A stretch of 64,000 nucleotides of DNA from Sphingobium sp. CR2-8 (GCF_035818615.1 NZ_JAYKZY010000002.1:64501-128500), one strand, 5' to 3'. Shown: positions 8,220-17,125, counted from the first letter of the stretch. Translations and numbers: made by a program. Notes: generated from the letters alone by a model not told the origin.

Positions 8220-8495
8220 ATGAACTCTTCCGAACTCGTCGACGCGGTGGCGAGCGCGACCGGCACCACCAAGACCGAGGCCAAGAAAATCATCGACGCC
8301 ACGTTCGGCGCGATCGGCGATGCCGTTGGCAAGGGCGAGGAAGTCGCCGTCAACGGTTTCGGCAAGTTCAAGCTCAAGCTCAACGCCGCGCGCGAGGGCA
8401 AGAATCCGCGTACCGGCGAGCCGCTGTCGATCCCGGCCTCCAAGGGGCTTGGCTTCTCCGCTGCCAAAGCAGTCAAGGATAAGCTGAACGGCTGA
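8220..8495 (+). CDS. HU family DNA-binding protein
   Basis: This 91-residue histone-like protein has the standard HU layout: a helical dimerisation base (MNSSELVDAVASATGTTKTE), then the beta arm with NPRTGEPLSIPAS and the terminal helix FSAAKAVKDKLNG. Length and motifs match the family exactly. It binds and bends DNA as a dimer. It sits alone, facing the conjugative gene block across a strong hairpin. Whether it is a core nucleoid protein or one carried by the element cannot be decided here. Confidence 0.93.
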   Translation: MNSSELVDAVASATGTTKTEAKKIIDATFGAIGDAVGKGEEVAVNGFGKFKLKLNAAREGKNPRTGEPLSIPASKGLGFSAAKAVKDKLNG

Positions 8496-8502
8496 TACAA
8501 GC

Positions 8503-8527
8503 GCCGACGGCCGCATCGGCCGTCGGC
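8503..8527. terminator. Hairpin between HU gene and CopG-like gene
   Basis: An 11-bp perfect GC-rich stem (GCCGACGGCCG with its complement) closes a CAT loop just after the HU stop codon. No long T-tract follows on either strand. Its placement between convergent genes fits a bidirectional terminator. Confidence 0.7.
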
Positions 8528-8534
8528 TCATACC

Positions 8535-8966
8535 TTATGTTCGATCGAGTTCGTCACCGCCGAAATCCTGCCCGATCTCGTCGATGAGACGCGGCCCTGC
8601 TTCCATGCGATTGGCCAGTGCCTCGACATAGCCGGTCCAGCGTATATTGGCGTCCGCGAGTGCGGCGCGCCGCGCTTCCTGCGGCAATGCCGGGTTCTGC
8701 AGCATCCACGCATGCACGAACAGGGCGAGCGCTTCACCGTTCAGGGCATTTTGCCATCCCTGCCGCTGTATCTCCCGGTTCATGCGATCGAGACGCCGCC
8801 CGATCGCCGCTTCGAGCCGATCGGATCCGTCGGCAGACAGGAAGGAAGCAAGCGCCGCCTCGACGACAAGCGCTTGGGGCTTGCGCTTTCGCCGCGCATA
8901 GTCAGCCATTTGCATCGAGATCTCCGGCGAGAGGCGGATCGTGTGCTTGATCTTGAGCCCGCTCAT
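8535..8966 (-). CDS. CopG/ribbon-helix-helix family protein next to traG
   Basis: The 143-residue protein starts with a ribbon-helix-helix signature (IKHTIRLSPEISMQMADYA) followed by a long charged helical region. Proteins like this lie between traG and trbB in alphaproteobacterial integrative elements, where they are annotated as CopG-family or conjugal transfer regulators. Its start overlaps the traG stop (ATGA). In complete elements the trb operon would follow. Here the next feature is a hairpin and the unrelated HU gene. A DNA-binding or relaxosome accessory role is inferred. Confidence 0.72.
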   Translation of the reverse strand: MSGLKIKHTIRLSPEISMQMADYARRKRKPQALVVEAALASFLSADGSDRLEAAIGRRLDRMNREIQRQGWQNALNGEALALFVHAWMLQNPALPQEARRAALADANIRWTGYVEALANRMEAGPRLIDEIGQDFGGDELDRT

Positions 8967-11026
8967 AATTCCACTCCATCGTCAGGATCGAGCGAGGCCT
9001 GCCGCGCGGCACGGCGCATCCGCTTCATCGCCCGCGCGCGGGCCGCATCATTGTCATCGTCGCTTTCATGGAACTCGAACTCGGCTCGCGCGGATCGCTG
9101 CGGCGAAACGATCTCCTCCTGTTCTGGAAGATCGGGCTCCCGGCGGATACCGGCATTGGCATTGTCCGACTGCGAGGGCCGATCGGCGCGACAGGACTCG
9201 CTCGATCCGCCTGCGTGCATTGCTTGCGGATCAGTCTCCGGCGGTTCTGCCGGTGGGAGCACAGTGGAAACAGGCTTGGCCACAGGTGCCACGATGGTGG
9301 CGTGCTCGCTCCAGTCGTCGGACAGCGGCTTGCCGTCACCAAGCGCCCCAGCCTGCGGCGGCGGCAACAGCCGCACCGTAAAACGCTTGTCCTCGAAATA
9401 GCGGGCCTTGGTGGCGCGCAGCGGCGGCATCCCCGATACCATCACGATTTCTTCGTTCGGCGGAAGCTGCATGACCTCGCCCGGCGTCAGAAGGGGCCGC
9501 GGCGTCTCGGTACGCGAGACCATAAGATGCCCAAGCCATGGCGAGAGGCGATGGCCGGCATAATTTTTCATCGCGCGCATCTCGGTCGCCGTCCCCAGGC
9601 TGTCGGAAATCCGCTTGGCGGTCCGCTCGTCATTGGTGGCGAAGGCGACGCGCACATGGCAATTGTCGAGAATGGCGTTGTTGGGGCCGTAGGCCTTCTC
9701 GATCTGGTTGAGGCTCTGGGCGATCAGGAAGGCCTTGAGGCCATAGCCCGCCATGAAGGCGAGCGCGCTCTCGAAGAAATCGAGGCGGCCAAGCGCGGGA
9801 AATTCGTCAAGCATCAGCAGGACCCGGTGGCGCTTGGCGTCAGGCTTCAATTCCTCGGTCAGGCGGCGACCGATCTGGTTGAGGATGAGGCGGATGAGAG
9901 GTTTCGTCCGACTGATGTCGGAAGGCGGCACCACCAGATAGAGGCTCGTTGCGCGCGCGCCTTCGACCAGGTCGGCGATACGCCAGTCGCATTGCCGGGT
10001 GACATGGGCGACCACCGGATCGCGATAGAGACCCAGGAACGACATGGCGGTCGAGAGCACGCCGGACCGTTCATTCTCGCTCTTGTTCAGCAGTTCGCGC
10101 GCGGCGCTGGCGACGACCGGATGCACGCCAGCTTCGCCCAGATGCGGCGTCGTCATCATCGCGCGCAACGTGTTATCGATTGTGCGCCTTGGGTCGGACA
10201 GGAAGGCGGCGACCCCGGCCAGCGTCTTGTCAGGCTCGGCGTAGAGGACGTGGAGGATTGCGCCGACCAGCAGCGCATGGCTGGTCTTCTCCCAATGGTT
10301 GCGGCGTTCGAGCGAGCCTTCGGGATCGACCAGCACGTCGGCGACATTCTGGACGTCGCGCACCTCCCACTGCCCGCGCCGCACTTCAAGCAGCGGATTA
10401 TAGGCGGCCGACGCACTGCTGGTCGGATCGAACAGCAGCACGTGGCCATGGCGTGCGCGAAAGCCCGATGATATCTGCCAGTTCTCGCCCTTGATGTCGT
10501 GAATGACACAGCTGCCCGGCCAGGTCAGCAATGTGGGCACGACAAGGCCGACGCCCTTGCCACTGCGGGTCGGCGCGAAACACAGGACATGCTCCGGGCC
10601 GTCATGGCGCAGATAGTCTGGACCATGCCGACCAAGCACGACGCCTTCATCCTTCAGCAGGCCAGCTTGCACGATATCGGCAGACAGGGCCCAGCGGGCC
10701 GATCCATAGGTTTCCGCGGTGCGGGCCTCGCGTGCGCGCCAGACCGACATGCCGACCGCAACCGCGACTGCCGCAAACCCACCCGATGCAGCGACATAGG
10801 CCCCCCGCTCGAAGATGTGGGGCGCATAGGCGTCATAGCTGAACCACCACCAGAAGAAGGCGGGCGGCAGATAGATGGGATAATCGCCGATCATGAACCA
10901 GGGTGGCCCTAGCGCTGGCTGATAGCCAAGGCTGGCCGCGGTCCACTGGGTCGCACCCCAGATGGCGATCAGCACGACCAGGCTGACGAGCAGCAACTGG
11001 CCCCAGAGAATGCGCGTGCCCGACAT
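8963..11026 (-). CDS. traG: Conjugal transfer coupling protein TraG (VirD4 type)
   Basis: The 687-residue protein has N-terminal membrane segments (about 7-27, 50-65 and 75-95) and a Walker A at residues 151-160 (APTRSGKGVG). A Walker B near 405 (LLMLDEFPALG) and a charged C-terminal tail follow. This is the hexameric ATPase that brings the relaxase-DNA complex to the type IV secretion channel at the inner membrane. It is intact and sits between the relaxase and the CopG-like gene in the usual order. The channel proteins it would dock to are missing from the window. Confidence 0.93.
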   Translation of the reverse strand: MSGTRILWGQLLLVSLVVLIAIWGATQWTAASLGYQPALGPPWFMIGDYPIYLPPAFFWWWFSYDAYAPHIFERGAYVAASGGFAAVAVAVGMSVWRAREARTAETYGSARWALSADIVQAGLLKDEGVVLGRHGPDYLRHDGPEHVLCFAPTRSGKGVGLVVPTLLTWPGSCVIHDIKGENWQISSGFRARHGHVLLFDPTSSASAAYNPLLEVRRGQWEVRDVQNVADVLVDPEGSLERRNHWEKTSHALLVGAILHVLYAEPDKTLAGVAAFLSDPRRTIDNTLRAMMTTPHLGEAGVHPVVASAARELLNKSENERSGVLSTAMSFLGLYRDPVVAHVTRQCDWRIADLVEGARATSLYLVVPPSDISRTKPLIRLILNQIGRRLTEELKPDAKRHRVLLMLDEFPALGRLDFFESALAFMAGYGLKAFLIAQSLNQIEKAYGPNNAILDNCHVRVAFATNDERTAKRISDSLGTATEMRAMKNYAGHRLSPWLGHLMVSRTETPRPLLTPGEVMQLPPNEEIVMVSGMPPLRATKARYFEDKRFTVRLLPPPQAGALGDGKPLSDDWSEHATIVAPVAKPVSTVLPPAEPPETDPQAMHAGGSSESCRADRPSQSDNANAGIRREPDLPEQEEIVSPQRSARAEFEFHESDDDNDAARARAMKRMRRAARQASLDPDDGVEL

Positions 11027-11054
11027 TGTCGTCGCTCCTTGTCGTTGAAGAAAG

Positions 11055-12866
11055 TTACAGGCCGAGCCCGCGACTGCGGCCCTGCGACCAATCGATCCGT
11101 CCGCCTGGGCTCATCGTGCCCAGCACCTGACTGCCAAGCTGGCGGTCGAGCGCCGGACGCCAGGGCACGAGCTGGAACCCAAGGCCGTCGTCGATCATCG
11201 CGAAGCGGCCCGACGCCAGGGTGACGCGCTCGCGATATTGGCCGCTCACGATCTCGCCGGGTGCGGAGGGCTGGTGGGCAAGCCCGGTCGCCTGCGCAAT
11301 CCGCGTGGCGGCATCCTGCAACTCGGACGCGCGAAGGCTGGCGATCATGCCTGAAGGCAGGATTACCCGTCCGCCGCGCCGGGTCGCTACGCCCAGCGCG
11401 ACCAGTCTGTCGCGCCGGGCGTCAAGGGCATCGCGTACCTCACGACCAAAGCCATTGGCCATGGACAGGGGTTCGTCGCCCACAAGCTGCCGATCGATCC
11501 AGGTCGCACCCAGCGCGTCGACCTGGACGTGGAGCGGCATGTCGGAGCGTGTTGCGAGCGACATGTGGGCGCGCCCATCGCGGCCCGTCCAGCTGCGCAG
11601 CTCGACGATGCCGCCGATCGGCGTATCGCCGGTCATCTCAAGATCCTCGAATCGCAGATGATGGGTGCGCCCGTCCACCCCTTCGACGATCGCAAAGGCG
11701 GTTCCGGTCAGTTCGTCATCAAGGCCGCGGGCGGCGAGTCTGCCGATGACCGGATCTGTGGGCGTGCCATCGTGCAGGGTGAAGGTCGCGAGGTCGGGGC
11801 TGCGTCCGCTTGTCTGCATTGCCCGGTGCATCGTCTTGATGATGTCCGTGCGCATGCCGAGTTCGCGCAGGCTATTCTCAAGGTCGGGTCGCAATGTCCA
11901 TATCGCTGGCGCAATGGATTCGGCCAGAGCCATCCGTTCGAGCCTGGCGGCGCGTCCCAGCAGTAGCTGGCTGTCGGGGTCACCATATCCCGACGCCTGA
12001 TCCGGCCTCGGAACCAAGCCCGTATGATGGCCCTGACTCGGTTCGGAACCCGCGTGCCCAGGCCGCAGATCGACGATCCCCATATTGCGGGCGGCCAGAT
12101 GCTCCAGTCTGTGGTCGAGCGACGTCCAGCGCTCGGCATCGACTTCGCGGGCAAGCGTCCGGGCAATCTCCTGGCTGGTCCGCGGCCCCAGTTCCAGCGT
12201 AGCGCGCGCTTCGGCGCGTGCGCGCATGCCTTCACTGATATAGTCGCGATCGATGACGAGATCGGACCCGTCATCGGCGCACCCGCGCAGCAGGATATGG
12301 ACATGGGGATTGTCGGTGTTCCAGTGATCGACGCCGACCCAGTCGAGCCGTGTGTCGAGATCGCGCGCCATGTCGGCCATGAGGTCGCGGGCGAACCCGC
12401 GCAGGTCCTCCATATCGGCACCATCCTCGGGCGAGACGATGAAACGAAAATGGTGACGATCGTCCTCGCAGCGCCGCGCGAAATCAGTCACCTCCACCCC
12501 GTCGGTGCGCTGGTCGAAAAGGCGTGCGTCCTGTCCGTCGCGTGTGACGCCATCGCGGCTCAGATAGTCGATATGCCGGGCAAGTGGCGCGGCGCGGAAA
12601 CGGGCGCCCTTGTGACGCACAATCCGCGCCTTGATGACCACCCTGCGCCCGTCGGCACGGAAGCGGGCGGATGCCGCTGCTAACCTGCCCCGACCGATCG
12701 TGCCGGTGCCGCCCGACCGACGGGCTCTGGACACTCGCATATGCCCGGCCTTGGCCGCCGCGCGCCGGACCTGGGTGGCCAGTGATACGGCGCGTCGCCC
12801 CTGGCCGGCACCAAGATCGCGTGCTCGGCCGGGCCGGACGTCGAAGCCCTGCTCGTCCCGGTTCAT
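11055..12866 (-). CDS. Relaxase/mobilization nuclease, DUF3363 type
   Basis: The protein of about 603 residues has a basic N-terminus and a relaxase core with the HUH-type metal motif in HWNTDNPHVHILLRG near residue 180. A long DUF3363-type C-terminal half follows. It nicks DNA at an origin of transfer and leads the strand out. The open frame reaches 12995, but the ATG at 12866 (MNRDEQGFDVR) starts the part that resembles the family. The traG gene follows 28 bp after the stop. The element's oriT is probably nearby but I could not define it. Confidence 0.88.
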   Translation of the reverse strand: MNRDEQGFDVRPGRARDLGAGQGRRAVSLATQVRRAAAKAGHMRVSRARRSGGTGTIGRGRLAAASARFRADGRRVVIKARIVRHKGARFRAAPLARHIDYLSRDGVTRDGQDARLFDQRTDGVEVTDFARRCEDDRHHFRFIVSPEDGADMEDLRGFARDLMADMARDLDTRLDWVGVDHWNTDNPHVHILLRGCADDGSDLVIDRDYISEGMRARAEARATLELGPRTSQEIARTLAREVDAERWTSLDHRLEHLAARNMGIVDLRPGHAGSEPSQGHHTGLVPRPDQASGYGDPDSQLLLGRAARLERMALAESIAPAIWTLRPDLENSLRELGMRTDIIKTMHRAMQTSGRSPDLATFTLHDGTPTDPVIGRLAARGLDDELTGTAFAIVEGVDGRTHHLRFEDLEMTGDTPIGGIVELRSWTGRDGRAHMSLATRSDMPLHVQVDALGATWIDRQLVGDEPLSMANGFGREVRDALDARRDRLVALGVATRRGGRVILPSGMIASLRASELQDAATRIAQATGLAHQPSAPGEIVSGQYRERVTLASGRFAMIDDGLGFQLVPWRPALDRQLGSQVLGTMSPGGRIDWSQGRSRGLGL

Positions 12867-13044
12867 GATGCAGGATATCCGCCAGAAATAGTCGTCGCCA
12901 GCGCCCGATGCTTTGAAAACAGGGCAGAAATCGCTCCGAGCGCCGTCGCGGCAACTACAATGCCGCCGGTAAAAACCCTCCAAAACCAACCACATGAGCC
13001 CAGGCCGACGGCGGGCCTTTTATCTCGCCATCCCCAAAACCCCC

Positions 13045-13764
13045 TCATGGCCTTGCTCCCGATCGCGCAACGAACAGCGAAGGGACGGGGGTGGCGTCGG
13101 GCCGATGCCCTGCATCGTCGGTCCGATCCTGCGGCTCGGATGGCGCTGGGTAGGCACCCGGCGCCGACGCCACCGCTCGCCTTGGAAAAAGCGCGGCTTC
13201 CGTCCAGAAAGGGCGCGGCGGAAGAGGCGCGGCACCAGCTTCCCTTGGCGTTCCTGTATCCATAATCGGCAGCAATCGCGCGAGATAGGCGCGCGTTTCA
13301 GCGGGCAGCGGCCGACCAAAACGCAGATAGGCTTCGTAGCGGCCAGGACCTGCATTATAGGCGGCAAGCATACCTACAATGCCGTAGCGATCATGCATTT
13401 CGCGCAGATAGGCTGCGCCCGCGATGATATTGTCGCGTGGATCATAAGGGTCGGGACCGAGGCGATGCCGCGCAGCCAGCATGTCCCATGTCGGGGGCAT
13501 GATCTGCATGAGGCCCATGGCGCCAGCGCGCGAAAGTGCGCGCGGATTGCCGCCACTCTCGTGGTCCATCACCGCCCGGATCCAGTGCGTCGGAATAGCA
13601 AATTGCTGCGCCGCTTCTGCAATGGCCCCGGCATAGGGCTGGTCTGGCGACGTTGCGCCGACCGACCCTTGGGTCTGCGCGATCGCTACCGATCCGATGC
13701 ACAGCTGTGGCACGATCATGGTCGCAAGGATGACAGCCATACTGCCCTGAAGCCGCCCCGTCAT
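13045..13764 (-). CDS. Lytic transglycosylase, conjugation-associated (VirB1-like)
   Basis: The 239-residue protein has a signal peptide (residues 1-30, ending IAQ), then an SLT domain. The catalytic Glu lies in MDHESGGNPRALS, with GLMQIMPPTW and the closing AYNAGPGRYEAYLRFG. It would open peptidoglycan for conjugation. The start at 13764 overlaps the stop of the S26 peptidase gene by 4 bp, whereas an upstream in-frame start at 13935 would lie deep in that gene. The C-terminal 60 residues are proline-rich and unstructured. Confidence 0.88.
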   Translation of the reverse strand: MTGRLQGSMAVILATMIVPQLCIGSVAIAQTQGSVGATSPDQPYAGAIAEAAQQFAIPTHWIRAVMDHESGGNPRALSRAGAMGLMQIMPPTWDMLAARHRLGPDPYDPRDNIIAGAAYLREMHDRYGIVGMLAAYNAGPGRYEAYLRFGRPLPAETRAYLARLLPIMDTGTPREAGAAPLPPRPFWTEAALFPRRAVASAPGAYPAPSEPQDRTDDAGHRPDATPVPSLFVARSGARP

Positions 13765-14306
13765 GGCCTCCACCCATGCCAGACAAAGGGCGCGCCACTG
13801 TCCGCGCGCGTCAACATCGGCCGTACGGTGCCGATCACGCCTTTCGCCGACAGCGGTCCAAAATAACGTCCATCGAGACTGTCCCCGACTGTAGGGTTGA
13901 GAAGCATGATCTCGCCGGACCCAAGTCTGCGACATCCCGACCAGACGGGTAAGGGCCGGCCTGCGCGATCGTAGGTGCGTGCCCGGGCGACGGGTCTGTG
14001 ATCAATCGTGATGGTTACGCCCGAACGGCAGACCGTCTGCCCCGCGGTGGCCGCGATATGTTTGATGAGCGGCACGCCGAGCGGAAGGGCGTGACGCTGC
14101 GCCAGCCAATGGGCCAGACGCGCGTCGGGCATCACCAGCCCCATGTCCCCGACGAGCGGCGAGGCACCTGGCGACACCGCATAGAGGCCGATCGGGGCGC
14201 TGGCCGTCGCGTTCCATATCAGGCGCGGTGCCGGATCGAAGCAGGCCAGCACCACCGTCACCTGCGCCGCGACGACAGTGATGAAAACATAGCCCGACCG
14301 GGTCAT
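13761..14306 (-). CDS. S26 family signal peptidase (TraF-like)
   Basis: This 181-residue protein has an N-terminal membrane anchor and the two S26 catalytic elements: a Ser in ATASAPIGLYAV and a Lys in VPLIKHIAATAG. It ends with the conserved DSLDGRYFGPL stretch. TraF peptidases mature the conjugative pilin, which here should be TrbC, but no trbC is present. The start at 14306 (MTRSGYVF) overlaps the DUF2840 stop. Membership is firm; whether it still has a substrate depends on trb genes elsewhere. Confidence 0.88.
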   Translation of the reverse strand: MTRSGYVFITVVAAQVTVVLACFDPAPRLIWNATASAPIGLYAVSPGASPLVGDMGLVMPDARLAHWLAQRHALPLGVPLIKHIAATAGQTVCRSGVTITIDHRPVARARTYDRAGRPLPVWSGCRRLGSGEIMLLNPTVGDSLDGRYFGPLSAKGVIGTVRPMLTRADSGAPFVWHGWRP

Positions 14307-14809
14307 AGATCGAGACCTTGGCGCAGTTCGAACGCGCGATGCCGTGCAGCCGTATAGGCGCGCGGATCCATGCCAGCGGCAACGCGGCTGTGGACATGGC
14401 GCCAATGATCGGGCGCGGCGCGGGTCGGATCCACCCCCGTCGCTTCGACCCGATCAATCGCGCCCAGCACCTTTTCGACCTTTGGCCAACCTTCGATGCT
14501 GAGGAGGATGTCACCGCCTGGCCGCACGAATGGGAGAGTCGTATAGGCTTCACCGGGCCATACCGTGCGCACGATGTCGATGCGCGATTTGACAGTGCCA
14601 TGATCGTTGGCTGCCCAGCGAATGAGCGCGAACAGCGCGTCGGGTGGAAAGCTCAGGACCCGTGTGCGGCGACTGACGATATGTTCGCAGACATGCAGCC
14701 CGAAGCGCAGCCAATGTTCGAGCCGGCCTTCGATCCAGATCAGTTCGATATGGGTCTGACTGTCGGGGGCATGGCGCGCGTCGCGCGCGTATCCTGGGGC
14801 GTGGCCCAT
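14303..14809 (-). CDS. DUF2840 domain protein
   Basis: The 168-residue protein matches DUF2840, which occurs almost only between parA and traF in alphaproteobacterial conjugative elements. It contains the pattern RTRVLSFPPDALFALIRWAAND and a conserved HVHSRVAAGMDPRAYTAARH near the C-terminus. No membrane segment or catalytic motif is evident. It overlaps the S26 peptidase gene by 4 bp and abuts the RHH gene by one base, so the genes form one operon. Function is unknown. Confidence 0.82.
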   Translation of the reverse strand: MGHAPGYARDARHAPDSQTHIELIWIEGRLEHWLRFGLHVCEHIVSRRTRVLSFPPDALFALIRWAANDHGTVKSRIDIVRTVWPGEAYTTLPFVRPGGDILLSIEGWPKVEKVLGAIDRVEATGVDPTRAAPDHWRHVHSRVAAGMDPRAYTAARHRAFELRQGLDL

Positions 14810-15081
14810 TATGATGGCTCCTCGGGATTTTCAGGAAAATGCGTTTCGATCAGTGCGCGCATAAGGTCGGCGACGGTGGTGCCGCGGGTGACCGCTACGA
14901 GCTTGAGGCGCTGGCGCATGGCGGGCGTCACATCGATGGTGAGCCGGGCGCTGAACAAAGCAGCGGCGTCGGATGCGCTGGGTGCAGCTTGACGGATCCA
15001 GCGCTCGGCGGCGCCGGGCCGGGTGGCAAAGCCCGCCACGGTGTCCGCCCCTGTGCCCACCTGTGTCGACATCTTCTTCAT
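14809..15081 (-). CDS. Ribbon-helix-helix protein downstream of parA
   Basis: The 90-residue protein has a disordered N-terminus and a C-terminal ribbon-helix-helix-like segment (SARLTIDVTPAMRQRLKLVA, then TTVADLMRALIETHF). Its start overlaps the parA stop (ATGA). A small RHH protein coupled to ParA fits a ParG/ParB-like centromere-binding partner for partition of the element. It could instead be a repressor only. The family call rests on pattern alone. Confidence 0.7.
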   Translation of the reverse strand: MKKMSTQVGTGADTVAGFATRPGAAERWIRQAAPSASDAAALFSARLTIDVTPAMRQRLKLVAVTRGTTVADLMRALIETHFPENPEEPS

Positions 15082-15716
15082 CGGGCCAAAGTCCCGATCG
15101 CGGACGCGAGGGCCGCGACCTCGCGCGCTGCGAGGCCGCCCGGATCGCTTTCGAACACCAGGCGGCCTTGCGCCATCACCTCGGCGAAGAGGATGCGCTG
15201 GGCAATGCCGGGACCGAGCAAAGATGGCTGCTGGTCGGCAAGCCCCGCTCGCGTGCTACGGGCGATCCGTGTGCGAGGATCGCAGCGGTTGAGGACGAAG
15301 CGGGCTTCGAGCGCGGGGTGGAAGCTGCGGGCCTCGCTCACCAGCGCCACGATCTCGGCCGATGCCCAGCCATCAAGCGCCGATGGCTGCACCGGAATGA
15401 GCGCCAGATCGGCAGCGATCAGCGCCGCGCGCATCAGCCCGGCGACGCGCGGCGGGCCATCGATGACGACATGATCCACGCTGGCAGCCTGCACCCGTGC
15501 TTCGAGGTGCAGCGTCTCGCGGGAAAGGCCGATGACGCCGAACAGACGGGGCAGGCCCGACTGAGCGCGTTGTTCCGACCAGTCCAGCGCCGAACCCTGT
15601 GGATCGGCATCGATCAGGCAGACGCGTTTGCCCGCGCGTGCCCACTGTCCGGCAAGATGGAGGGCGAGCGTCGTTTTCCCGACACCGCCCTTCTGGTTGA
15701 GCAGGGCGACGATCAT
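15078..15716 (-). CDS. parA: ParA family partition ATPase
   Basis: The 212-residue protein has the deviant Walker A KGGVGKTT at residues 9-16, DADPQGSALDW (Walker A') and VIDGPPRV (Walker B), the standard ParA/MinD layout in its short plasmid form without an N-terminal HTH. It drives segregation of the replicon or of the excised circular element. It is coupled to the RHH gene by a 4-bp overlap and lies beside the iteron block and repA, completing a replication-partition module. Confidence 0.92.
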   Translation of the reverse strand: MIVALLNQKGGVGKTTLALHLAGQWARAGKRVCLIDADPQGSALDWSEQRAQSGLPRLFGVIGLSRETLHLEARVQAASVDHVVIDGPPRVAGLMRAALIAADLALIPVQPSALDGWASAEIVALVSEARSFHPALEARFVLNRCDPRTRIARSTRAGLADQQPSLLGPGIAQRILFAEVMAQGRLVFESDPGGLAAREVAALASAIGTLAR

Positions 15717-15979
15717 GGCCGCCGCCTCGTTCCGCCTGAGGCGCGCTGCCTGGTCGGCGTCCTGCGCCGCGCCGCAGACAGCTGCTTGCGCGGCGCATCG
15801 GCGCTCGCGGGCGCAGCCCAGGTTAGTAAGAATCCGTAGGATTCTCTATTAGCATTGTTAAGGGGCCAGAGAACCACCCATTTCTGCGGCTTTGCGGGCG
15901 AAATCGGTTCCTGATAGGCCGAGTTTTCGGTTCCCGATAGGCCGAGTCTGGCGGTTCCCGATAGGCCGAGTTTTTTCAT
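15713..15979 (-). CDS. Possible 88-residue ORF running through the iterons
   Basis: This frame begins with ATG overlapping the repA stop (ATGA) and ends overlapping the parA start (ATGA), the same coupling seen throughout the operon. Its first 25 residues are translated from three iterons and repeat GLSGT twice. The C-terminus is basic and rich in Arg. I recognise no family. It may be translated only to carry ribosomes from repA to parA, or be a chance frame. Evidence is the junction geometry alone. Confidence 0.35.
   Translation of the reverse strand: MKKLGLSGTARLGLSGTENSAYQEPISPAKPQKWVVLWPLNNANRESYGFLLTWAAPASADAPRKQLSAARRRTPTRQRASGGTRRRP
15905..15971. repeat. Three 20-bp iterons (candidate origin of replication)
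   Basis: Three direct copies of CGGTTCCYGATAGGCCGAGT lie at 15905-15924, 15928-15947 and 15952-15971, spaced 23 and 24 bp start to start, about two helical turns. The first copy differs at one base (T for C). Their place between repA and parA, with an AT-richer stretch alongside at 15840-15870, fits a replication origin bound by RepA. Handcuffing-type copy control would follow from this by analogy with iteron plasmids. Confidence 0.8.
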
Positions 15980-16854
15980 CGTTTCTGGCCCCGGCCATGG
16001 CGCACCCGGCGCAGGGCCAGGTCGAAGGGATCGTCCGGCAGCGGACGAAAGTTCAGCATCTCCTTGTCGGCAATCGTCTCGAGCGTGAGCATATAGCCAG
16101 GCAGCGACTGGGCCTGGACAATGGCGCGCAGTTTGAAGGCGAACCGCTTGCGAGGGATCAGCATGCCGGACTTGAGGTGGAGATGGCTTACCTCGAAGCT
16201 CCAGCCATTGACCTGACGCCCGCCATGCTTGCGGACCAGGCGGTAGAGCCAGCGCTCCATGCCGCCGGTCAGCGTAAAATAGGCGCGGTCGATAGTGAGG
16301 ATGAGTCCGGCATCGAGGACGCCCGCATAGAACCAGTCAGGCAGGATCATCTCGATGCCGAGCGGCCGACCGGTTGCGTCGAGCCGCTCCTTCCATTCGT
16401 TGATCCAGGAGAAGCGATGGCGGCGGCGTTGATGGGCTTGCCGGATCGACGTCGCGACCGTGGTCGATTGCAGGCGGTCGAGCGCGGCCTTCAACCGGTC
16501 ATAATGGTCGCCGCCGGTGCCCCGGCCGATGAAACTGAGCAATTCATGCGGCTTTGTCGTCATCAGCCGGGAGGTTGGACGCCCCCTATCGCGGGCTTCG
16601 ACAATCTGGCTGGCGGCCCAGATGAGGATATCGGCGTCCCAGATCGTGGCCATGCCATGCTCATGAGTGGCTTCCACCGCGATCGTGACATCGCCCATCC
16701 TGAAATGGATGGGGGCGATGCGCTTGGACTTGGCGAGACTGAAAAAGGGCCAGGACATGAGGTCCTGCGCGTCGCGCGGCGCGATGTCGCCGCGGACCGC
16801 GCGAAACAGGTCGAGTTGCCGGTCCTGCGCCCGGTCGGGCGAAGCGGGCATCAT
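15976..16854 (-). CDS. repA: Replication initiator protein A (RepA)
   Basis: The 292-residue protein (MMPASPDRAQDRQLDLFRAV onward) matches the replication initiator A family of alphaproteobacterial plasmids and ICEs, with two winged-helix-like halves and motifs such as PHELLSFIGRGTGGDHYDRL and ERWLYRLVRKHGG. It should bind the adjacent iterons and open the origin. The open frame extends to 17112, but those 86 residues overlap the HTH gene in another frame, so 16854 is preferred. It follows the HTH gene directly and precedes parA. Confidence 0.85.
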   Translation of the reverse strand: MMPASPDRAQDRQLDLFRAVRGDIAPRDAQDLMSWPFFSLAKSKRIAPIHFRMGDVTIAVEATHEHGMATIWDADILIWAASQIVEARDRGRPTSRLMTTKPHELLSFIGRGTGGDHYDRLKAALDRLQSTTVATSIRQAHQRRRHRFSWINEWKERLDATGRPLGIEMILPDWFYAGVLDAGLILTIDRAYFTLTGGMERWLYRLVRKHGGRQVNGWSFEVSHLHLKSGMLIPRKRFAFKLRAIVQAQSLPGYMLTLETIADKEMLNFRPLPDDPFDLALRRVRHGRGQKR

Positions 16855-16855
16855 G

Positions 16856-17125
16856 CTAGCGCCGCACCGGCGCGCCGTGGTCGATCCGCTTGGCAGGATG
16901 CACGGTGCCGCGTCCCGGATCGGAGGTCGAGCGCCGGGTACCGATGTCGGCCCAGGCTTCGAGATCGACCAGCGCATAGACGATGCGCCCGCCCAGTTTG
17001 CGAAAGACGGGGCCGGTGCCAAAGCAGCGATGTTTTTCGAGCGTGCGGGGCGAAAGGCCCAGATGCAGGGCAGCGTCGGGGGTCCGCAGATAGCGCGGTG
17101 TGACGACTGCAAAGTCGCGTTCCAT
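16856..17125 (-). CDS. Helix-turn-helix (AlpA/MerR-like) regulator upstream of repA
   Basis: The 89-residue protein contains a single HTH of the type found in excisionases and AlpA proteins (RTPDAALHLGLSPRTLEKHR), followed by KLGGRIVYALVDLEAWAD, a typical strand-helix ending. Its stop is adjacent to the repA start, so it is the first gene of the rep-par-tra operon. It may repress that operon or act as a directionality factor. The start at 17125 is set by the motif; longer frames exist. Confidence 0.8.
   Translation of the reverse strand: MERDFAVVTPRYLRTPDAALHLGLSPRTLEKHRCFGTGPVFRKLGGRIVYALVDLEAWADIGTRRSTSDPGRGTVHPAKRIDHGAPVRR

Noticed and set aside
9068..10471. A 467-codon plus-strand frame opposite traG
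   Set aside because: The traG frame has Walker motifs and full length; the opposite frame shows no domain and is a codon-bias shadow.
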